Positions 42,857 to 52,203 are shown, counted from the first letter of the stretch. The stretch is DNA of 64,000 bases from Saccharibacillus sp. JS10 (GCF_024436065.1 NZ_JANFNS010000006.1:99435-163434); one strand, 5' to 3'. The notes: generated from the sequence alone by a model not told the origin. Made by a program: numbers and translations.

Positions 42857-44599
42857 ATGTCTAAATCTTTAGATTCTACTCGTTCTTCGAAGCAGCTCTC
42901 ATCAGATATGAATTGGAAAGAAAATATCGTGTACGAAATTTATGTACGCAGCTTTAATGATAGTGACGGCGACGGGATCGGCGACTTACCCGGCATTATG
43001 GAAAAAGTAGATTATATTGCAGATCTTGGCGTGACTGCGGTCTGGTTATCTCCGATCTTTGATTCGCCGAACCGGGATTACGGGTACGATGTGGTAGATT
43101 ACCGTAAGATTCATCCGGAATACGGAACAATGGAAGACTTCGAAAACTTGATTCAAGCGCTCCATGATCGGCAGATTCGGCTCATTATGGAGATTGTACC
43201 GAATCATACTTCCAGCGATCATCCGTGGTTCCAAGAATCACTGAAAAGTAAAAGCAGTCCTTACCGGGATTATTACATTTGGCGCGCAGGCGACGAAAAA
43301 GGCAATCCACCGAACAACTGGACATCTTTTCTCGGGGACTCCTCTTGGGAAAAGGATGAAGAAACCGGCGAATATTATTTGCATACGTATGCCAAGCATC
43401 AACCGGATTTGAATTGGGAAAATCCTAAAGTGCGTCAAGAAATTGCGCAAGCGATGGAGTTCTGGCTGGAAAAAGGAACCGATGGATTCCGAGTCGATAC
43501 CGCGAATGTACTCTCCAAAGATATGAGTTTCCCGGACACCGAAGATACAGAGCGAATTCAAGGCAGCGGTGAACCTTTTTACAAAAATGGTCCACGTATT
43601 CATGAATATTTGCGAGAAATGCACGATTCTGTTTTTTCGAAATATCCGATCTTTACGATGGGTGAAGCTTCGCAAGTGGAATTGGAAGACGTAGAAAAGT
43701 ACACGTTACCGAATCGCGGCGAACTGGATCTGATTTTAATGATCGAAGCTTCGAAAATTTGCGACGAATCCAACGATATGTGGCAATCCAAGCCGTGGGA
43801 ATTAAGTCATTTGAAAGATATTATGCGCAAATGGCTGAAAGACCTGCATAACGAAGCTTGGATCGGGATGTATCTGAGCAACCACGACCATGTACGGATG
43901 GTGTCTTATCTAGGCGACGATGAGCAATACCGGGAACAATCGGCAAAAATGTTGGCGGTATTTTTGATGACGCTACGGGGTACGCCGAACTTGCTGCAAG
44001 GCGAAGAACTGGGCATGACGAACGCACATTTTTTCAACAGTATCGACGATATCAAAGAACAACAAGCGCTCGCCTATTATCATCTGATGGTGGACGAACG
44101 TGGAGAAGATCCAGAAACTATTCTACGCCGCGTACTTCACAAAAATCGGGATCATAGCCGCACTCCGATGCAGTGGAATGATGAAGAAGGCGCCGGATTT
44201 ACGACAGGCAAGCCGTGGCAACGCATCAATCCGAATCGCGAGGAAATCAATGCGAAGCAGCAAGAAGAGGATCCGAATTCGGTATTGGATCTATATCGGC
44301 GTATGATTGCTCTTCGTCGGGAACATCCGGTGATGACGCTTGGAACTTACGAACCGATTTTGGATGACCATGAGCATATTTATGCGTATTTCCGTGAAAA
44401 CGAACAAGAACGCTGGCTGGTTGTATTGAATTTTTCGCGTACGGCTACCGTATTCGAATATTCTTCGGATATCGCGGCTGAGCTTCGTCATGCTGAATGT
44501 ATCGTCTGCTCCGATGAATGGAATATAGACGATCTGAATGAAGGTCAGTCGAAATTACAACCGTATGCGTATTATGTTTTTCGTATTAAAGAAAACTAA
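42857..44599 (+). CDS. Alpha-glucosidase / oligo-1,6-glucosidase-like (GH13)
   Basis: Family GH13 glycosidase of about 580 residues without signal peptide, so cytoplasmic. It has the (beta/alpha)8 motifs: YEIYVRSFNDSDGDGIGDL (a Ca-binding-like N-terminal strand), EIVPNHTSSDHPWF, DGFRVDTANVL (nucleophile Asp), FTMGEA (acid Glu) and LSNHDHVR (transition-state Asp), then HSRTPMQWNDEEGAGFT and a C-terminal beta domain. It should release glucose from short alpha-glucosides such as isomaltose or sucrose. AAGGAGG precedes the ATG at 42857. A GH20 gene follows after 47 bases in the same direction. Confidence 0.93.
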   Translation: MSKSLDSTRSSKQLSSDMNWKENIVYEIYVRSFNDSDGDGIGDLPGIMEKVDYIADLGVTAVWLSPIFDSPNRDYGYDVVDYRKIHPEYGTMEDFENLIQALHDRQIRLIMEIVPNHTSSDHPWFQESLKSKSSPYRDYYIWRAGDEKGNPPNNWTSFLGDSSWEKDEETGEYYLHTYAKHQPDLNWENPKVRQEIAQAMEFWLEKGTDGFRVDTANVLSKDMSFPDTEDTERIQGSGEPFYKNGPRIHEYLREMHDSVFSKYPIFTMGEASQVELEDVEKYTLPNRGELDLILMIEASKICDESNDMWQSKPWELSHLKDIMRKWLKDLHNEAWIGMYLSNHDHVRMVSYLGDDEQYREQSAKMLAVFLMTLRGTPNLLQGEELGMTNAHFFNSIDDIKEQQALAYYHLMVDERGEDPETILRRVLHKNRDHSRTPMQWNDEEGAGFTTGKPWQRINPNREEINAKQQEEDPNSVLDLYRRMIALRREHPVMTLGTYEPILDDHEHIYAYFRENEQERWLVVLNFSRTATVFEYSSDIAAELRHAECIVCSDEWNIDDLNEGQSKLQPYAYYVFRIKEN

Positions 44600-44646
44600 A
44601 AAGGCGCCGATTTGATCGGAGAAAGACTTTGGATAAGAGGTGAAAC

Positions 44647-46170
44647 GTGGAGAATCCACAGAAGTATCAGAGTGTGACCGTACCCGGGCTCAGGCGGTAT
44701 TTGAAAACCGAATCGGGAGTTTGGCAGCCGCATGTTCAATCTTCGCTACTTGTCTATCGACAAGAACAAGCCATGCTAGATGAAGAAGAATTGCTGAGTG
44801 TGCTTGAAATCACCGAATTAATGCGAGAAACCTTTGCGGAACTTGGCGTATTTGCCGTGCCTTCACGTAACGGATTGCCGCATGAAGCGGCAGCGGGCGA
44901 TATTCTGATTGAACTTGGCGAAGTGCCAAATACCACAAATGCGGAAGCTTATCGGATCGAAATCGGAGAGCATATTCGCTTGATTGCAATGACTTCGCGA
45001 GCTATATTATACGGATTGCGTAGTTTGCTCCAGCTTCTTTCATCAAGTGAAGGGAAGCTTGAATACGGAGCGATCGAAGATGAACCTGTACTGGGTGAGC
45101 GTTCGCTGCATCTGGATATCGGACGTAAATTTTATTCGAAAGAATGGATCATCGAACGCGTTCACGAAATGTCCGAACTCAAGCTCAATACGTTACAGTT
45201 ACACTTCTCCGAACATGAAGGGTTTACGTTCGAAAGTGAACGTTTTCCAGATCTCATGTCGGAACGTTATTTAACGAAAATCGAGATCCGCGAAATCATG
45301 GAAGAAGCACGCAAACATCGCATTACGTTGATTCCGTCACTCGATTCGCCCGGACATTTGGATTGGGCATTGCGCAACCGCCGAGAGTGGTTACTTACGG
45401 ATCAAGAAGGCGTAGCTGCCAAAGGAGCGCTGGATATTACGAATCCAAAAGCGGTTGCTTTCGTGATGGATCTAATCGATGAATATGCAGAATTATTCGC
45501 AGACAGCCCGTATTTTCATATCGGGGGCGATGAATTTATCGATTTTAGCAAATTCGACGAATATCCCAAGCTTGCCCTATATGCTCAGCAGCAACTTGGT
45601 ATTTCCGAAGGAACAGGCGTCGATGCCTATATTCATTATCTCAATACAATCGCGACTCATTTGGAAAACAAAGATTTCACGGTTAGAGTCTGGAATGATG
45701 GGCTATACCGCGAAGGGCTAGAGCAAAGAGTAGCGCTGAAAACGTCGATCCAGATCACGTATTGGACAAAATGGGATCGGAAAATGGCATTGGCGCAAAC
45801 ATTCGTCGATCAAGGACATCAACTGATTAACTTTAACGATGCGTATTTCTATTACGTATTGGGCGAACATGCAGGGTACACTTATCCTACGGGCGAAAAA
45901 GTGTATGAAGGATGGACGCCGGGCGTGTTGCCTAGAATCGCCGAAGGCGAATCGCAAGAGTGGGCACTTCCGTACCCGACATCGCTGCTCGGATGTTCGT
46001 TCTCGGTCTGGTCGGATAAGCCGACCATGCAGACGGCAGAAGCCGTCGCTTCGGGAATTCGCGAACCGCTTCGTGCCATGGCAGAAAAAGCTTGGACAGG
46101 TGAAAAACGTTATGCTAATTACGAAGAATTCAAGCAGGTATGCCAAATTGTGAATTTAAAACCTGAATAA
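44647..46170 (+). CDS. Cytoplasmic beta-N-acetylhexosaminidase (GH20)
   Basis: Glycoside hydrolase family 20 enzyme of 507 residues that should cut terminal beta-GlcNAc or beta-GalNAc by substrate-assisted catalysis. The catalytic pair Asp-Glu is in FHIGGDEFIDF; other landmarks are SLHLDIGRKFYS, LKLNTLQLHFSEHEGF and SLDSPGHLDWAL. The N-terminal 90 residues form the small alpha/beta domain of the family. No signal peptide. GTG start after AAGAGGTG. It lies 47 bases after the GH13 gene, so co-transcription is likely. Confidence 0.92.
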   Translation: MENPQKYQSVTVPGLRRYLKTESGVWQPHVQSSLLVYRQEQAMLDEEELLSVLEITELMRETFAELGVFAVPSRNGLPHEAAAGDILIELGEVPNTTNAEAYRIEIGEHIRLIAMTSRAILYGLRSLLQLLSSSEGKLEYGAIEDEPVLGERSLHLDIGRKFYSKEWIIERVHEMSELKLNTLQLHFSEHEGFTFESERFPDLMSERYLTKIEIREIMEEARKHRITLIPSLDSPGHLDWALRNRREWLLTDQEGVAAKGALDITNPKAVAFVMDLIDEYAELFADSPYFHIGGDEFIDFSKFDEYPKLALYAQQQLGISEGTGVDAYIHYLNTIATHLENKDFTVRVWNDGLYREGLEQRVALKTSIQITYWTKWDRKMALAQTFVDQGHQLINFNDAYFYYVLGEHAGYTYPTGEKVYEGWTPGVLPRIAEGESQEWALPYPTSLLGCSFSVWSDKPTMQTAEAVASGIREPLRAMAEKAWTGEKRYANYEEFKQVCQIVNLKPE

Positions 46171-46198
46171 GCAAAAGCATCATTATGATCGATATGCT

Positions 46199-46242
46199 AA
46201 AAAATCCTGATCGTGGACAAAGGTTCGCGGTCGGGATTTTTT
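46199..46242 (+). terminator. Terminator after the GH20 gene
   Basis: AAAAAATCCTGATCG / CGGTCGGGATTTTTT (wobbles) with a short loop. Confidence 0.85.
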
Positions 46243-46264
46243 ATGCTGTTCGATCTTGTTTTTT

Positions 46265-46321
46265 TATTTCGGACTAAATGATCAAAATATATTTGACTGA
46301 ATAGTCCGAAATAGGTTATAG
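46265..46321 (+). promoter_or_regulatory. Promoter with a long inverted-repeat operator
   Basis: TATTTCGGACTA (46265-46276) and TAGTCCGAAATA (46302-46313) are perfect 12-base inverted repeats. The right arm lies between TTGACT (46293-46298) and TTATAG (46316-46321), which are 17 bases apart, and the left arm is just upstream of the -35. Binding would repress the SnoaL-like and NmrA-like genes. Confidence 0.65.
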
Positions 46322-46397
46322 TCTGTTTATAGATCGACAGCCCATCCAAATTCGCGACTGATTTTTTACATTCTATAGTCGAAAGTGAGGCGTTACG

Positions 46398-46796
46398 ATG
46401 ATTCCTGTTACCCGCGAAACAGCCGAAAAGATTATGGTCGTATTTCGAGAAAGTTTTCTAAATCAAGACCTTGAAGCATTTTTGGATTTATTCGATGAGA
46501 ACGTAAGCTTCGAATTTCCTTATGCACCGGAGCCGTATGTTAAAAAGCTAACCAGTAAAAGTGAGTTGCGTGCTCATCTGTTGAGCCTACAAGGTGTTTT
46601 CAAAATACATTCGTTTTCTGAACCGGTTATTCATCGTTCGGTCGATGCTTCGGTATTTACCGCAGAGTTTTGCGGTCATGGCGTGATGAACGATTCGGGT
46701 CAACCTTACGATCAACAATATATTTCGGTCATTGAGCTTCAAGAAGGCAAAATTATTCGTTATCAAGATTATTGGAACCCGCTTAGTCTCGGATAA
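46398..46796 (+). CDS. Nuclear transport factor 2 / SnoaL-like family protein
   Basis: A 132-residue NTF2-fold protein (FRESFLNQDLEAFLDLFDENVSFEFPYAP at the N-terminus, FTAEFCGHG in the middle and YISVIELQEGKIIRYQDYWNPL at the end), a pattern usual for SnoaL-like ketosteroid isomerase relatives. Such proteins bind small hydrophobic compounds and sometimes isomerise them. GTGAGG precedes the ATG. It is followed after 16 bases by an NmrA-type gene, so both form an operon behind the palindromic operator at 46265-46313. Confidence 0.88.
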   Translation: MIPVTRETAEKIMVVFRESFLNQDLEAFLDLFDENVSFEFPYAPEPYVKKLTSKSELRAHLLSLQGVFKIHSFSEPVIHRSVDASVFTAEFCGHGVMNDSGQPYDQQYISVIELQEGKIIRYQDYWNPLSLG

Positions 46797-46812
46797 AAAA
46801 GGAGGGCTTATC

Positions 46813-47691
46813 ATGTCTGAAATTTCTTCAACTTCGAACTTCACGGCAGAACGTATTCTGTTAACAGGCGGTCAAGGCAAAACGTCTTCACGAATTGCAC
46901 AGCTCGCTGCTAAAGAAGGGTATCTTATTCGAACCGCGGGGCGCCGTGCTCCGGAAAATCCAATCGAACATGCCGAACACGTCATGTTCGATTGGTATGA
47001 TCCATCCACTTATGAGCCAGCTCTGAGCGGTATCCACGCTGTGTATTTGGTTGCACCGCCGGATTTGCATCCCGAAAAGCTCATGATTCCGTTTATCCGA
47101 CAAGCCATCCATATGTCGGTACGCCGTTTTGTGTTGTTATCTAGCGCTTCGGTGTCGGCAAATGATCCGGTGTTTGGACCCGTTCATCGTTATTTGCAGC
47201 AACATGCACCGGAATGGGCGGTACTTCGACCTTCGTACTTTATGCAAAACTTTAGCGAAGCGGTACACGCTGCGACGATTCAAGCTTCAAGACAAATCTT
47301 GACCGCGACAGGTGCTGGAAAAGTCGGCTTTGTCGATGCGGAAAATATTGCGGAAGTCGGATTTCAAGCGCTTGTTCGCCTTGAACCTTTTAATGAAGAA
47401 TTAATTATTACAGGGCCCCATTCGCTGAGCTATCAAGAAGCGGCGGAGATCATCGGAGGGGTGAGCGGGCGTGAAGTTGCTTTTGTATCGATTACGGAAA
47501 AAGAATTAAAAGAGAGTATGGTCGAAGTCGGTTTACCGCAAGCGTACGCGTCTTTTTTGGCAAATTTGGATACGCGTATTCGGACAGAAGGCATCGAAGA
47601 TCAAGTCACAGATACCGTTCTTCGCGTAACAGGAAAAGAACCTCGATCTTTTGAACAATTTGTTCGCGATGAATTGCCGCTTTTCGTATAA
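46813..47691 (+). CDS. NAD(P)H-binding NmrA-like oxidoreductase
   Basis: Atypical SDR of the NmrA/NAD(P)-binding type, about 292 residues. A Rossmann loop (ILLTGGQGKTSSRIAQLAAKEGY), HAVYLVAPPD and RRFVLLSSASVSAND are followed by WAVLRPSYFMQNFSE, which is the usual substrate-side strand. There is no Tyr-x3-Lys pair, as is common in NmrA proteins, so it may be a redox sensor or a quinone-type reductase. The start at 46813 follows AAAAAAGGAGGG. It ends at a bidirectional terminator against a TetR gene. Confidence 0.88.
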   Translation: MSEISSTSNFTAERILLTGGQGKTSSRIAQLAAKEGYLIRTAGRRAPENPIEHAEHVMFDWYDPSTYEPALSGIHAVYLVAPPDLHPEKLMIPFIRQAIHMSVRRFVLLSSASVSANDPVFGPVHRYLQQHAPEWAVLRPSYFMQNFSEAVHAATIQASRQILTATGAGKVGFVDAENIAEVGFQALVRLEPFNEELIITGPHSLSYQEAAEIIGGVSGREVAFVSITEKELKESMVEVGLPQAYASFLANLDTRIRTEGIEDQVTDTVLRVTGKEPRSFEQFVRDELPLFV

Positions 47692-47707
47692 AAGAAGCTT
47701 TCTCAAC

Positions 47708-47758
47708 AAAAGCCGAAACCGAGCATCGAAATTTCGATGTCCAGTTTCGGCTTTTTTT
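47708..47758. terminator. Bidirectional terminator
   Basis: AAAAGCCGAAAC / GTTTCGGCTTTT with an inner CATCGAAATTTCGATG stem. Confidence 0.9.
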
Positions 47759-47802
47759 CGAATACACAAGCGGTAAAAATAAGAATAAGCGTATCGTAAC
47801 GG

Positions 47803-48405
47803 CTATTCCATTTTGCTTTTTGCCAAGCGAAGCACGGATAAAGAAGTACGAACAATACGTTCTAATTTGGCGCGATCTGCTCCGAGTTTGGCGGTGAGGA
47901 CAAGCGCATTACGCTCATGTGTCAAAAAGCAGGCAAGTTCCGAGATATTTAAATCTTTATTCCATTCGCCATTCTCTTGACCGCGGTAGAGCAGCTTTTC
48001 AAATCCAAGCTCGACCTCGCGGTCGTTCGCCAACAAATAAGCAGCGAGTTCCGGGTCGCGAGGCGCTTGCTCGATTGCACTGCTGATAATGAAGCAATCT
48101 TGCCGTAGAGCCGGATCATCCAATATATCGATAATGCGTTCAAAAATCAGCGTGATGCGTTCTTCTGCACTTCCCGGCTGCCGAGTGAGTTCGAGCAGAT
48201 CGTGAAGCTTGCTGTCCATATAGTGTTTGACGGCTGCCAAAAACAGGTTACGTTTGGTGCCGTAAGTATCATACATACTTTGACGGGCGATGCCGAGTCC
48301 TTTCAGTAGATCCGGGAGCGAAGTTCCTTCGTAGCCCAAATTGCCGAATACGCCAAGCGCTTTGAGCAGGACTTCGTTCGGATCGAATGCTTTGGTTCTT
48401 GCCAT
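47803..48405 (-). CDS. TetR/AcrR family transcriptional regulator
   Basis: A 200-residue TetR regulator: N-terminal ARTKAFDPNEVLLKALGVF and helix-turn-helix (TSLPDLLKGLGIARQSMYDTYGTKRNLFLA), C-terminal ligand domain of the TetR_C type with Cys in DCFIIS and ELACFLTH. The start at 48405 follows AAGGAGG. It is convergent with the SnoaL/NmrA operon and could be its repressor acting at the 46265-46313 palindrome; this is a guess, because its own upstream region lacks that palindrome. Confidence 0.9.
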   Translation of the reverse strand: MARTKAFDPNEVLLKALGVFGNLGYEGTSLPDLLKGLGIARQSMYDTYGTKRNLFLAAVKHYMDSKLHDLLELTRQPGSAEERITLIFERIIDILDDPALRQDCFIISSAIEQAPRDPELAAYLLANDREVELGFEKLLYRGQENGEWNKDLNISELACFLTHERNALVLTAKLGADRAKLERIVRTSLSVLRLAKSKME

Positions 48406-48614
48406 GATGCAGCGCCTCCTTCTGCTTTTTATCATAGGCGAATGTGGAAAGAGCTTCAATACGCGAGAAACAACCTTTTTATCAAACTATTTTCGGGTGC
48501 TTCGTGGTACATTTTAAATAAGGAAAAATCGATTAACTGAATTCCGTCAGAAAATAGTGGATCGCGGCAGTCATATAGGGGTACAGACTCATATAGAAGG
48601 AGGTCGCATCATCT

Positions 48615-50375
48615 ATGCAGGAACCGTCGAAATCATTGGCTTCCGAAAAAGCCGAAGCAGCTGAACGTCCTAACCGTCCCGATCCTAGAGGAATTCCGGT
48701 CGAAAATGAAGTGGTCGCGCCGCCGCCTAAAAAGGATCGTCCCAATAAGCAAGATTTGGCATCGATCTTGGAAGCTTCGTCAGGGTGGAGTGACCTTCAA
48801 ACCGAAAAACCGAAGACTCTTTCCAAGCCTTTGGAATTAAAGGTACCGATTCAAAAAGAACTGGATGAAGATGTGCCTACCGCTTCGGAAAACGCGAACC
48901 GGAATGCGCTTAGTCACAACAAAGCGCATGATCGTGAAGAGATTCAAGACGAAGACTTGTTAGAGCTTACGATTGAACGTTTCAAAGAACGATTGCAAAG
49001 CGGTCGCTGGACTTGTATGCAATTGACCGAAGCTTATATTCACCGTATTCAACGTCTGGACAAAAAAATCCATGCCGTACTCGAAATCAACCCGGATGCG
49101 GTCGCGTTAGCCAAGCAGCTCGACGATAATTTCGATGAACTTGGTTCGCTTCCGCTGTACGGGGTGCCGATTTTGCTCAAAGATAATATCGATACCGCAG
49201 ATCGGATGACGACTTCAGCGGGTTCGTTGGCATTGAAAGGACGCCGCGCGAAGCAAGATTCTTTCGCCGCTGCAAAGCTGAGAGAAGCCGGAGCCATTTT
49301 GCTTGGCAAAGTAAATATGACGGAATGGGCAAACTATATGTCGGATCGTATGCCGTCGGGTTATAGTTCGCGCGGCGGTCAGACCCGCAATCCGTACGAC
49401 GATTATCCGGTAGGCGGATCGAGTAGCGGCAGTGCCGCTGCGGTCTCGGCAAACTTCGCTTTAGGCGCATTGGGATCGGAAACTTCGGGTTCGATTGTCG
49501 ATCCGTCTGCTTATCAGTCGGTAGTCGGTATCAAACCAACGGTAGGATTGATTAGTCGAAGCGGCGTTATTCCGTTGTCGCTGACGCAAGATACGCTTGG
49601 ACCGATCGCGCGTACGGTACTGGATGCTGCGCTGATCTTGGAAGCGATGGCGTTTGGCGATGAAGCTGATGCTTGCACATTGCTTCCTCAGCGTCCGATT
49701 TCCTTTTTGCCGGGTCGCGGCGAAGACGATCTGCCGATGCGCTTAAAAGTCGGAATTGTCCGGCAAGCGGTGGCTGAGATGGATGAAGAAACTCAAGCGG
49801 TGTTCCAGCAAGCGATTGCCGGGCTTCAAGAAGCGGGCATCCAAGTGGTCGAAAATGTGGATCTACCGTCCTACAACGACGAATGGGACGGAACTGTATT
49901 GCGGCGCGAATTCAAAACGGCGATTGATACCTTTTTTGCGGCGCAAGATCCAGAAACCAGTCCCGCGAATTTAAAAGAATTGATTGCTTTTAACGAAAAC
50001 AATCGCTCGGCTTGTTTGAAATATGGGCAATCGTTATTAGAAGAAGCCGAGCAAAGCGGTGGCAGTCTGGAAGACGACGAATATCGCGGCAGCAAAGAAA
50101 GCGGGGTTCGCCGAGCAGGTGCAGAAGGGATCGATCTTGCGTTGCAAAAGTACGATATACATGCGCTGGCTTTTGTCGATTCAGCAGGTTCGGATCTCGC
50201 GGCGCGCGCAGGTTATCCATTGGTATCCGTACCTGCCGGTTATACGTCGTCGGGACGTCCGGTAGGCTTGCTCCTTTCCGGTACGGCAATGTCTGATCCG
50301 TTATTAATCGAGATCGCCTACCGATTTGAAAAAGCGACGCAGAGGAGAAAAATACCGCAAAGCGGCTTGGCATAG
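48615..50375 (+). CDS. Amidase signature enzyme with N-terminal extension
   Basis: Amidase signature protein of 586 residues. The catalytic triad is visible: Lys in PILLKDNIDTADRMTT, the cis-Ser in GGSSSGSAAAV and the nucleophile Ser in GSETSGSIVDPS. The first ~115 residues are an unusual hydrophilic, Pro/Lys/Glu-rich extension with no secretion signal; the usual amidase fold begins near LLELTIERFKERLQSG. The ATG follows GAAGGAGG. It should hydrolyse an amide such as an amino-acid amide or peptide. The next gene, a GNAT-kinase fusion, starts 12 bases later, so the two proteins are co-expressed. Confidence 0.9.
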   Translation: MQEPSKSLASEKAEAAERPNRPDPRGIPVENEVVAPPPKKDRPNKQDLASILEASSGWSDLQTEKPKTLSKPLELKVPIQKELDEDVPTASENANRNALSHNKAHDREEIQDEDLLELTIERFKERLQSGRWTCMQLTEAYIHRIQRLDKKIHAVLEINPDAVALAKQLDDNFDELGSLPLYGVPILLKDNIDTADRMTTSAGSLALKGRRAKQDSFAAAKLREAGAILLGKVNMTEWANYMSDRMPSGYSSRGGQTRNPYDDYPVGGSSSGSAAAVSANFALGALGSETSGSIVDPSAYQSVVGIKPTVGLISRSGVIPLSLTQDTLGPIARTVLDAALILEAMAFGDEADACTLLPQRPISFLPGRGEDDLPMRLKVGIVRQAVAEMDEETQAVFQQAIAGLQEAGIQVVENVDLPSYNDEWDGTVLRREFKTAIDTFFAAQDPETSPANLKELIAFNENNRSACLKYGQSLLEEAEQSGGSLEDDEYRGSKESGVRRAGAEGIDLALQKYDIHALAFVDSAGSDLAARAGYPLVSVPAGYTSSGRPVGLLLSGTAMSDPLLIEIAYRFEKATQRRKIPQSGLA

Positions 50376-50386
50376 GAGGGGAAAAG

Positions 50387-52120
50387 ATGGAAAAAGACAA
50401 AGAAATCATCGATGACGAGTTCACGCCGGAAGTGCTTATGAATACGCCTCGGATGCAAATCCGTCGTTTTAAGCAGCAGGAATGGATGCGGTTATTGCAT
50501 TATTTGCAAGACGACGGGATCGCAGACGCTTTTCCGGAAGGCGCTTATACCGAGCGGCGTTTGCGGGATTTGGCAGCCGATCCGAATCTGTATGCGTTGA
50601 TGGACGATGACGAATTGATCGGTCATGTGTTTTACCGACCGGGTGTACAGCCGTTGACCGCTGAATTAGGGCTTGGGATTTCTTCCGATTATCGTAGACG
50701 CGGATACGGCAATGAAGCGGTACAAGCGTTGCTTCGTCATGGTTTCGATGAATGGAGTCTACATCGGATTACCGTCACTTGCCCGCCAGAAAGTCTGGCT
50801 TTGCGTGCGTTATTTGAAAAAATAGGGATGCGAATGGAAGGGTTTTTCCGTCAAAGTCTACCGACGGTAGATGGCGAATGGAAAGATCAATGCCTATACG
50901 CGCTGCTTCGCAGCGAATGGATCGTTCATGAGCAAGTGATGAAGCTGAACCAGCCACAAGAAATACCGCTGCAAAAACAAGTCGAAACGGAGCAATCGAT
51001 TGAACATGCCGGAACCGAGCCTACCTATAGCGTAGAGGATACCGTAGAATCGCTGCTTCATGTGATCGGTGATTTCCAAGTCGATCAACATCCAACCGAA
51101 GATTCAGAGGAACATGAGCTAGAAGATTTGGACATTACGCAAGTAACGGTCGAACTCGGAGACGCCGGAACGCCTTTTGCTCCCATTTTGACCCAGCCGA
51201 ATACGCCCGAACTGGAACCTGTATCGCTGATTGGAACTGTAGTCGGAGTGGAGCGACCAGAGGGATACGGGGCTTTCCCGTCCGAAGTGCAGCAGCGTGT
51301 CGACGGCATTTCGTTTTGGCTGCGACGTCCGCATGATTTTAATTGGCTTGCTCCGTTCGGGATTGTGTTCAAAATCTGGGATCAGCAAGATTCGGGCAAT
51401 ATTGCTTTCGGTTTGAAGATCGAAGACCAGCAAGTGTTCATTAAATATGCGGGAGCTTCTACCGTTCGTTACGAAGGTTATCCGTTTGATGCGGTTCGCA
51501 GATTGCGGGACGCAGCGCGAAGTTTTGAAGCGTTGCAGCATCCCAATTTGGTTCGATTACTCGATCATTTTGATACGGAGGAAGGGTACGCGCTAATCTT
51601 CGAATGGACAGACGGCGAATTGCTGTTACGTAACGACGATCCAGATTCGGGAATCTCCAAGTTCCGTAGACTCCCGATCCAAGAGCGACTAGATGCGATG
51701 CAGCAAATTCTGGATTTCCATGTTCATGTCGAAGCCAGTGGTTACGTAGCGATCGATCTGTATGACGGCAGTCTAATCTATGACTTCGAACGCAAAACGA
51801 TGACAATCTGCGATATCGATTTTTATTGCCCGGCACCTTATACCAATGAAATGGGACGGATGTGGGGATCTTCACGATTTATGTCGCCAGAAGAATATGA
51901 ACTTGGAGCAGAGATTGATTCGCGTACGAATGTCTATGCACTGGGTGCGATGGCATTTTGCCTGCTCGGCAATGAAAGCGACCGTTCGCGCGAGTGCTGG
52001 GAAGCCAGCGACGAATTATACGAGATTGCTGCAAAAGCAGTATCAGCGGAGCGTACAGAGCGCTGGGAATCGGTAGAGCAGTTCTGCGAAGTTTGGGAAG
52101 CGGCAAGATTCAAAGATTGA
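50387..52120 (+). CDS. GNAT acetyltransferase fused to a protein-kinase-like domain
   Basis: A 577-residue two-domain protein. Residues about 20-185 form a RimJ/RimL-type GNAT acetyltransferase (LRLLxF-like start TPRMQIRRF, acetyl-CoA loop RRRGYGNE at 103-110, ALFEKIGMRMEG). After an acidic linker (about 190-290) a protein-kinase-like domain follows: Lys353 in VFIKYAG, catalytic Asp457 in VAIDLYDG, metal Asp476 in ICDIDFY (DFG replaced by DID), and SPEEY for the APE segment. The Asn of the catalytic loop is Ser462. The kinase part resembles stand-alone kinases of Bacilli. AGGAGGGG precedes the ATG, and it is coupled to the amidase gene. Confidence 0.85.
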   Translation: MEKDKEIIDDEFTPEVLMNTPRMQIRRFKQQEWMRLLHYLQDDGIADAFPEGAYTERRLRDLAADPNLYALMDDDELIGHVFYRPGVQPLTAELGLGISSDYRRRGYGNEAVQALLRHGFDEWSLHRITVTCPPESLALRALFEKIGMRMEGFFRQSLPTVDGEWKDQCLYALLRSEWIVHEQVMKLNQPQEIPLQKQVETEQSIEHAGTEPTYSVEDTVESLLHVIGDFQVDQHPTEDSEEHELEDLDITQVTVELGDAGTPFAPILTQPNTPELEPVSLIGTVVGVERPEGYGAFPSEVQQRVDGISFWLRRPHDFNWLAPFGIVFKIWDQQDSGNIAFGLKIEDQQVFIKYAGASTVRYEGYPFDAVRRLRDAARSFEALQHPNLVRLLDHFDTEEGYALIFEWTDGELLLRNDDPDSGISKFRRLPIQERLDAMQQILDFHVHVEASGYVAIDLYDGSLIYDFERKTMTICDIDFYCPAPYTNEMGRMWGSSRFMSPEEYELGAEIDSRTNVYALGAMAFCLLGNESDRSRECWEASDELYEIAAKAVSAERTERWESVEQFCEVWEAARFKD

Positions 52121-52128
52121 GTTTTTTT

Positions 52129-52185
52129 GAAAAAGAAAAAGATCCGGTGTACCGCTTGAGGTGCGGAACCGGATCTTTTTCTTTT
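52129..52185. terminator. Bidirectional terminator
   Basis: AAAAAGATCCGGT / ACCGGATCTTTTT with an inner CCGC/GCGG stem, between the GNAT-kinase gene and the Rrf2 gene. Confidence 0.9.
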
Positions 52186-52203
52186 AACATATAGAGAAGT
52201 CAG

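Noticed and set aside
51119..51875. Two minus-strand frames of about 140 codons opposite the GNAT-kinase gene
   Set aside because: Shadows; the plus-strand protein has clear catalytic motifs across the region.
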